Assembly: GCA_945877655.1 (NCBI GenBank)
Contig: CAMCSH010000005.1
Location: 1-36,272, forward strand
DNA from: Lentisphaera araneosa HTCC2155
GTDB lineage: Bacteria > Verrucomicrobiota > Lentisphaeria > Lentisphaerales > Lentisphaeraceae
Direction: 5' to 3'
DNA length: 36,272 nucleotides
Part shown: in pieces, positions 31,612-36,272 of the stretch
Layout: every line of letters starts with the position of its first letter
How positions within the stretch are numbered: the first letter of the stretch is position 1
Position numbers and translations under genes: made by a program
Notes under the pieces: generated by a model
What the model was told of the DNA's origin: nothing
Databases searched by the model: none
The model's input: the letters and a program-made list of their open reading frames with translations, nothing else

Positions 31612-32505
31612 TCAAGCCCGCGGATGAAACTGCTTGTGGATCGCTTGCAGCCGCGAGGCGTCGACGTGGGTGTAGATCTGGGTGGTGGCGATATCGGCGT
31701 GGCCGAGCAGCTCCTGAATGACCCGCAGGTCGGCGCCGCGGGCCAGCAGGGCGGAGGCGAAGGAGTGGCGCAGCATGTGAGGGTGGAGATGCTTGCCGAG
31801 GCCGGCGGCGATGGCGCTGTCTTGAAGGAAGGCCCAGACCCGGGCCCGGGTCAGGATCTTGCCGGACTTCGACAGGATGAGCTCAGGAGCGCCATGGACA
31901 TCGAGAACCGGGCGCGACTCTTCCAAATAACGCCGCAGCAGCTTTTCCGCAGTGCGGCCGAAAGGCACCATGCGCTCTTTCGAACCCTTGCCGGAAACCC
32001 GCAGGAAGGCGCGGCGGAAATCAATCCCGTCGAGCCGCAGGGTGCACAGCTCGGTGACCCGCAGGCCGCAGGAAAACATCAGCTCGACCGCGAGGTGATT
32101 GCGCAGTCCAAGCACTTGCGTGTCGTCGAAGGAAGCGAGCAGTTTATCGACCTCGGCTGGACTGAGGTGATCGGGAAGAAGCCGCCACAGGCGGGGCGAA
32201 TCCATCACCGCCGTGACGTCGGCCGGAATCAGTTTTTCCTGGGTCATCCAACGCCAGAAAAGCCGCAGAGTGACGAGGCGCCGGGCGAGAGTGGCGGTGA
32301 CCAGGTTGCGCTCCTGCAGCGACTCGAGATATTCGGTCAACTGGCCGCGATCAGCGGCGGCGGCGGCGATGCCGGCCCGTGCCGCCCAGGCATCGTAGTC
32401 GCGCAGGTCGGCGAGATAGGCGTCGATACTCGTCCCGGCGAGGCCGCGATCGAGGATCAGCCAAGCACGGAAGCGCTCGCACAGGTCGCCAAAGTCGTCG
32501 TTCAT
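31612..32505 (-). CDS. xerD: tyrosine recombinase XerD-type
   Basis: A 297-aa site-specific recombinase that, with its partner XerC, resolves chromosome dimers at dif. The catalytic residues are visible: Arg149 (CGLRVTELC), Lys173 (GKGSKER), His243 and Arg246 (HMLRHSFAS), His269 (LLGHADIA) and nucleophile Tyr278 (QIYTHVD). The N-terminal SAM-like domain (RFRAWLILDRGLAGTSIDAYLADL) and total length near 298 aa are standard for XerC/XerD rather than for phage integrases. The closing Q-x-x-H-P-R-A fits XerD better than XerC, but the two are hard to tell apart. It stands alone, 106 bp past the stop of the J-like gene on the same strand. No dif-like site is recognised in the window. Confidence 0.92.
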   Translation of the reverse strand: MNDDFGDLCERFRAWLILDRGLAGTSIDAYLADLRDYDAWAARAGIAAAAADRGQLTEYLESLQERNLVTATLARRLVTLRLFWRWMTQEKLIPADVTAVMDSPRLWRLLPDHLSPAEVDKLLASFDDTQVLGLRNHLAVELMFSCGLRVTELCTLRLDGIDFRRAFLRVSGKGSKERMVPFGRTAEKLLRRYLEESRPVLDVHGAPELILSKSGKILTRARVWAFLQDSAIAAGLGKHLHPHMLRHSFASALLARGADLRVIQELLGHADIATTQIYTHVDASRLQAIHKQFHPRA

Positions 32506-32611
32506 CTCAGCTCAAGCCTCAAGTCGAAATGGGTTGGTGATGAAGGCTCGGCCCTTCGTCGCACAGGACTGCATCTTCGTCCGAATTCCAGCCGCGGCGC
32601 TCCCGCCGGCT

Positions 32612-34570
32612 CTAGTCCTCGCCGCGATTTCTAGGCGCTTCCCAGATCGCTGCGGCGAGGTGGACGTCGCCATTGCTGATCAGAGGACGGGCCATTTTCT
32701 TCTGATTGTCGCTCAGCTTGTGGTGCCACAGATGCAGGCTGAGTTGATGCAGGGCGATGGAGGCGAGGACGCGGGGTTTGGCGCTTTGACGGAAGATGGT
32801 TTCGAAGATTCGGGTGAAGCGGTAATAGAAGCTGTCGTAGATGCCGCGGGCGTTGACGAGGAGGCCGAGTGCGAGCAGATAGAATACGGTGGGTTCCAAG
32901 CGATCAAATCTATGGAGTTTGTCAGAGAGATCCGCAAGGAAAGCCATGGTTTGAATTGCGGTCTGCAGTGAGAAGAAAGCCAGAAAACTGAGCTTGAACG
33001 AAGGGACAAGTGCCTGGATCCAGTTGCGGCAGGTCTCGGAATATTGATAGCCCAGGGCGATGAAAATAATGGCAGCGAACAAGCTGAAGGAGATGAATTC
33101 TGACCAGGAATGACCAGCAGGGCCGCTTTTTTCGTAGCCCATAATGAAGATGGCCATCAGGCCGCAGGCAAGGCCTAGAATTTTTTGCCATAGTTCACGC
33201 AAAGGATTAGCCTGCCAGAAACTTTTGAGTAATGGGATCAAGGAGCTGGCGCGCCAGTGCTCCTTGACTCTTTGAACTACCAGCGGGGCTAGGTAGAACC
33301 ACAAAGCCCCGATGGTGACGAGCCAGAAGGGCAAGGCTTCCGTCGAGTGGAATTGAGTGGAGAGAAACCAGAGGAGCCCGGCGAGCAAAGGAATGGTGAC
33401 CAGGGTGAGATAATGCAGGAACTCGGCGCTGCCTGAACGGATTCCCAGCAAGACCTGCCGTTCCGGTGGCGCGCTCTGGCCGCCGCGCAGATTGCGGCTG
33501 CGGAAGCTGAGCAGACGGCTGGCGGGGAGGAAGAGATCGGATGGGGGTAAAAGCGGCTTGGCGTTCTCTGGGCGTTGCAGGAGGAGTTGGCGGAGATCGT
33601 GGCGGCTGAGGTGCAATTCCGTCAAATCGTGGCGACCCCAGGCTGCGAAGAAATCGAGGAGGCGTCGTGCGGCGGGATCGTCGGTTTTTTCGAGTTCATC
33701 TTGGATCTGAGGCAGCTGCTCGAGGTCGCTGGCGAAACCTTGCAGGGAGGGGCCCCAGATCTGTTCGTAAAACGAGGTCTGGAGGCGGATCCAAGCGGCA
33801 GGCAGGGCGGGGCCGAAACGCATCAGCACTTCGAGGACAAAGGAGGCTTCTTCTTGGTGGGCTTTGCCGTGGGCACGGTGGAGGAAGCGGTCGAGCAAGG
33901 GGCAGAGATTGGCGGCGGGCGCGACTTCGAAGGCATACATCCAGAAGGCGTGGCAGCGGCGGAGGAAATCGGCGTGGTGATGCAGGGTGAGGAGTTCGAC
34001 GCAAAGGGCTTCGACTTCGCGTGCTTGCCACTGGCGGCGCAGCTCGATCAGGAGGGCGTGCCAGAGCTCGGGATCGTCGGCGTGGTGACGCAGGGCTTCG
34101 ATCAGGGTGCGAGCGAAAAGCGCCGGCTCATCGGGATTCTGCGCTTCCCGCAAAGCGGCGAGGAGGAGCCAGTCTCGAGGCTCGAGTCGTCCGAGTTTCT
34201 CTATTTCGGCGAGGGTGGTTTCGACCCCGATTTCGTGCAGCCTAGCGGTCCAATCCAAGCTCGGGGCGGACGGGAAATCGGGGCGCAGACGCGTCGGGGT
34301 TTCGGATTCAGAAGCCGCGGCCGCGGCTTCCGGGCTGCGAAGAAAATGAGCTTGGTCGAGATCGATTGGCGGTGCCTCGAGTTTGAACTCATGTTCCAGC
34401 TCTTCGAAGGCGCGGCGGATCTTCTTGAATTCACTCGGAAATTTGTCCGGCTTCCAGGTCTTGATGAGCCGGGCGTAGGCCCGTTTCAGATCGGTCAAAG
34501 TGGCATCAGCCACGAGGCCGAAAAAGGCGCGCGGATCATCCTCGGCGAGGGACCAGTCGGGGGTGCTCAT
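32612..34570 (-). CDS. membrane protein with a degenerate N-terminal J-domain
   Basis: A 652-aa protein. Residues about 5-65 look like a J-domain (DPRAFFGLVADATLTDLKRAYARLIKTWKPDKFPSEFKKIRRAFEELE), with the helix II / loop / helix III pattern. The catalytic HPD tripeptide, however, is KPD, so stimulation of Hsp70 ATPase is questionable. A middle region of about 300 residues is helical and Leu/Arg-rich. The C-terminal third has about six TM helices (LVTIPLLAGLLWFLS, LVTIGALWFYLAPLVV, ILGLACGLMAIFIMGY, SLFAAIIFIALGYQYS and two more). ATG 34568-34570 is chosen because AGGAG precedes it. It is the last gene of a minus-strand run with a 242-aa membrane protein and an HscC-like Hsp70, resembling the E. 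coli hscC-djlC neighbourhood in kind. Confidence 0.75.
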   Translation of the reverse strand: MSTPDWSLAEDDPRAFFGLVADATLTDLKRAYARLIKTWKPDKFPSEFKKIRRAFEELEHEFKLEAPPIDLDQAHFLRSPEAAAAASESETPTRLRPDFPSAPSLDWTARLHEIGVETTLAEIEKLGRLEPRDWLLLAALREAQNPDEPALFARTLIEALRHHADDPELWHALLIELRRQWQAREVEALCVELLTLHHHADFLRRCHAFWMYAFEVAPAANLCPLLDRFLHRAHGKAHQEEASFVLEVLMRFGPALPAAWIRLQTSFYEQIWGPSLQGFASDLEQLPQIQDELEKTDDPAARRLLDFFAAWGRHDLTELHLSRHDLRQLLLQRPENAKPLLPPSDLFLPASRLLSFRSRNLRGGQSAPPERQVLLGIRSGSAEFLHYLTLVTIPLLAGLLWFLSTQFHSTEALPFWLVTIGALWFYLAPLVVQRVKEHWRASSLIPLLKSFWQANPLRELWQKILGLACGLMAIFIMGYEKSGPAGHSWSEFISFSLFAAIIFIALGYQYSETCRNWIQALVPSFKLSFLAFFSLQTAIQTMAFLADLSDKLHRFDRLEPTVFYLLALGLLVNARGIYDSFYYRFTRIFETIFRQSAKPRVLASIALHQLSLHLWHHKLSDNQKKMARPLISNGDVHLAAAIWEAPRNRGED

Positions 34571-34676
34571 CGAGAATCTCCTGACATTTTTGCCCCAGCG
34601 GGGCAGCAATGGCGACCGAGGACAGCGCTCTGAACGCTTTGTTGGGGCGCAGGACATATCGCTAGATGGGGCTTGC

Positions 34677-35405
34677 TCATCTGGCGCCTGCCGGGGCGGT
34701 CAGTTTGGCGGCATCTAAAGGTTTGGGAGTTGCCTTCAGAAGAGCTGTTTTCGGCTTGGGGCGCGGCCTGATTTCCGGCTGAGTTTCCGGCCAGAAAATC
34801 AGGGCAAGGACAGCGAGGCTGGGGATGAAGATCATGGCAGCTTTGATGTAGACGCCGGCATCGTGCAGGGCTGGTCGAAAAAGCTTTTGCCAGAACCCCA
34901 GGGGCGCCAACTCAGGCAGGAAGCCGAGGAAGCTGGATTCGAGTTGCCACAAGGCCGGGCAGTGACGCTGGACCTGGCGGAGCTGGAGATGGAAATCGAC
35001 CAGGGATGAACCGCGAGTCGAGAAGAATTTATCGATCAGGCGCTGGCGCGATCGGCCGTCGCCGGGGGCGGCGGCGAGGACAATCAGGAAATCCCTGTGC
35101 AGATCGGGCGCCAGGGTCGGGATGCGGCTGACTTCATCGAGATGTGGCTTCAGTTCGCGCAGGCGGGCACGGCAGGGGGCCAAGGCGGGGATGGCCGGCC
35201 ATTTGGCAATTTCGGCTTCGATCTCAGTTTCGCTGAGCAGAGGCAGGCGCTGGATCAGGCCGTCCTGGGACTCGGGCGCCGTGTCGTCATCGGCATCGAC
35301 GCTGCGCAGGGGGAGATTGCGGTCGCGCAGGCGGTGTTGCAGAGCTTCCGTGATGTCGCCCCGGCGGAGGCGTCCGGCGAAGCGGAGGAGCGCCGGCTCA
35401 GCCAT
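34677..35405 (-). CDS. single-pass membrane protein between the Hsp70 and J-like genes
   Basis: A 242-aa protein with a Leu/Arg-rich helical N-terminal 175 residues (ALQHRLRDRNLPLR, CRARLRELKPHLDEV, HLQLRQVQRHCPALWQLE). One TM helix follows near residues 185-207 (YIKAAMIFIPSLAVLALIFW), then a short proline/lysine-rich tail. I recognise no family. ATG 35403-35405 overlaps the Hsp70 stop by 8 bp (ATGGCTGA), so it is translationally coupled. The track's longer version to 35642 is antisense-frame overlap with the Hsp70 gene. Position between a chaperone and a J-like membrane protein suggests a subunit or client of that system, as inference only. Confidence 0.7.
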   Translation of the reverse strand: MAEPALLRFAGRLRRGDITEALQHRLRDRNLPLRSVDADDDTAPESQDGLIQRLPLLSETEIEAEIAKWPAIPALAPCRARLRELKPHLDEVSRIPTLAPDLHRDFLIVLAAAPGDGRSRQRLIDKFFSTRGSSLVDFHLQLRQVQRHCPALWQLESSFLGFLPELAPLGFWQKLFRPALHDAGVYIKAAMIFIPSLAVLALIFWPETQPEIRPRPKPKTALLKATPKPLDAAKLTAPAGAR

Positions 35406-36272
35406 GACCCTCTTCCTCTTGTCGCCAGGGGAGGCCGAGGGATTCGAGGGTGCGGAGCAGGTTGGTGCGGGCTTCGGCGAAGAATTCGCGTTTGCCCGAA
35501 GCCATCGACTGCTCGAAAAGCATGATCGCTCCTTCGAGGGCTTCGCGGCGACGCTGGTCGACTTCGGCGAAGATGCGGTTGCAGTAGCGCAGTAGACGCT
35601 GGTTCTCGGCGTCGTCGCGAGGGTAGAATTTGATCTTGGCAAGACGTTGCATGGCGATGCGCTTGTCGTCCTCCGACAGGCCCTTGGCGTGGTGAGCGAT
35701 GACGGTCTGGTAGCGCTTGCCGGTTTTCGGTACGATCGCCTCGACCTCGAGCAGGCCGCTCATGTCGTAGGAGAAGCGCACCTGCACCTCGGTGGTGTCC
35801 TTGTCGACCGGCAGGCCCTTGACCTCGAGCTTGCCGATGTGAAGGTTGTCCTCGATGCGGCGGCCTTCGCCCTGATAGACTTCGAGATCGACCTGGGTTT
35901 GGCCGGGCTCGCAGGTGCTCACCGATTCCTCGCAAGAAACGGGGATGACGGTGTTGCGGTGGATGATCGGCATGAAGTAGCCGTTTTCGCGACGGCCGTT
36001 GGGGCCAATGCGACGGGAGATTTCGACGCCGAGGGTGAAGGGGCAGACGTCGGTCATCACCATGTCCTCGACCGCCTTGTCGTCGGCGATCAGGGCGGCC
36101 TGGACGGCGGCGCCAAGGGCGACGACGTGGTCGGGGTTGAAACGGCAAAGCGGGTCGCGGCGGAAGTAGTCCTTGACCCATTCCTGGACCAGGGGCGAGC
36201 GGGTGGCGCCGCCGACGAGGACGATGTCGGTGACGGCTTCGGGGCGGAGCTCGGCGTCGCGCAGGGCTCTTG
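35398..36272 (-). CDS. hscC: Hsp70-family chaperone, HscC-like (5' end beyond window)
   Basis: The visible part is the C-terminal about 291 codons. Reading in from the window edge gives DIVLVGGATRSPLVQEWV and NPDHVVALGAAVQAALIAD, the end of the Hsp70 ATPase domain. The substrate-binding beta-domain follows: VMTDVCPFTLGVEI, YFMPIIHRNTVIPVS, and QTQVDLEVYQGEGRRIEDN, then a short helical lid (RRREALEGAIMLFEQSMASGKREFFAEA). The TDVCPFTLGVE and VVALGAAVQA segments and short lid resemble HscC more than DnaK, which carries DVTPLSLGIE here. HscC proteins act in the cytoplasm with membrane-linked J proteins. It is the first visible gene of a three-gene run with the 242-aa and J-like membrane proteins. 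The DnaK-paralogue assignment is by recalled motifs without alignment. Confidence 0.85.
   Translation of the reverse strand, partial: RALRDAELRPEAVTDIVLVGGATRSPLVQEWVKDYFRRDPLCRFNPDHVVALGAAVQAALIADDKAVEDMVMTDVCPFTLGVEISRRIGPNGRRENGYFMPIIHRNTVIPVSCEESVSTCEPGQTQVDLEVYQGEGRRIEDNLHIGKLEVKGLPVDKDTTEVQVRFSYDMSGLLEVEAIVPKTGKRYQTVIAHHAKGLSEDDKRIAMQRLAKIKFYPRDDAENQRLLRYCNRIFAEVDQRRREALEGAIMLFEQSMASGKREFFAEARTNLLRTLESLGLPWRQEEEGHG

Noticed and set aside
31612-32505. Tyrosine recombinase as an island integrase
   Set aside because: Its length, domain layout and sequence features fit chromosomal XerD. No att repeats or cargo genes adjoin it, and the tRNA gene is 20 kb away.
1-36272. CRISPR array
   Set aside because: No set of regularly spaced 25-40-bp direct repeats with unique spacers exists. 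The repeats seen are short tandem or palindromic ones.

Overview
The window looks like ordinary chromosome from a GC-rich, diderm (LPS-bearing) bacterium. I place it tentatively in the Verrucomicrobiota / PVC group. The reasons are an LptD-type outer-membrane protein with several lipoproteins, an O-antigen-ligase-type membrane protein, a giant zinc-ribbon/PDZ/cyclase-fold protein of a kind I associate with that group, and intergenic DNA full of short palindromic and tandem repeats. No 16S rRNA or other decisive marker is present, so the taxonomy is inference. No intact prophage, CRISPR array or complete insertion sequence is visible.

Layout: 1-2.1 kb holds two class I methyltransferases and a small SET-domain protein. 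trpS (2.1-3.1 kb) and a Bcp peroxiredoxin follow, then a two-gene unit with an O-antigen-ligase/polymerase-like protein carrying a zinc ribbon (4.1-6.8 kb). pdxH and a c'-type cytochrome lipoprotein lie on the minus strand (6.8-7.8 kb). The gap 7.84-8.48 kb is a nest of palindromic modules containing a MITE-like element with terminal inverted repeats and flanking direct repeats. An MMPL/RND-type exporter and a small membrane protein (8.5-11.4 kb) are followed by tRNA-Ser(UGA) with a clear promoter and terminator. From 11.8 to 16.8 kb the minus strand carries ubiX, a LysM lipoprotein, lptD, bioD and ribB.

The stretch 16.84-17.6 kb is mostly non-coding, with a long inverted repeat and one AT-rich membrane ORF that looks foreign. 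A TPR-like exported protein, a 149-aa unknown and the 1314-aa protein follow (17.6-22.5 kb). Next are a COG3910-type ATPase, a glycosyltransferase and acpS, an exported coiled-coil protein, a nucleosidase-like protein overlapping ung, a relic of a type I restriction gene (hsdR), and a TrmH-family RNA methyltransferase (22.7-28.8 kb). An 813-aa lipoprotein with InlB-like repeats has its own promoter and strong terminator (29.0-31.5 kb). The window ends with xerD and a minus-strand chaperone operon: an HscC-like Hsp70 (cut by the window edge), a 242-aa single-pass membrane protein and a 652-aa multi-pass protein with a degenerate J-domain.

Functionally, most genes are housekeeping (cofactors B2, B6, biotin and prenyl-FMN; tRNA charging; uracil repair; fatty-acid carrier activation) or envelope-related. 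The parts that deserve attention are the Hsp70/J-like membrane operon, the LptD-LysM pair, the zinc-ribbon O-antigen-ligase pair, the hsdR relic beside a shared 22-bp sequence, and the MITE-like palindrome.
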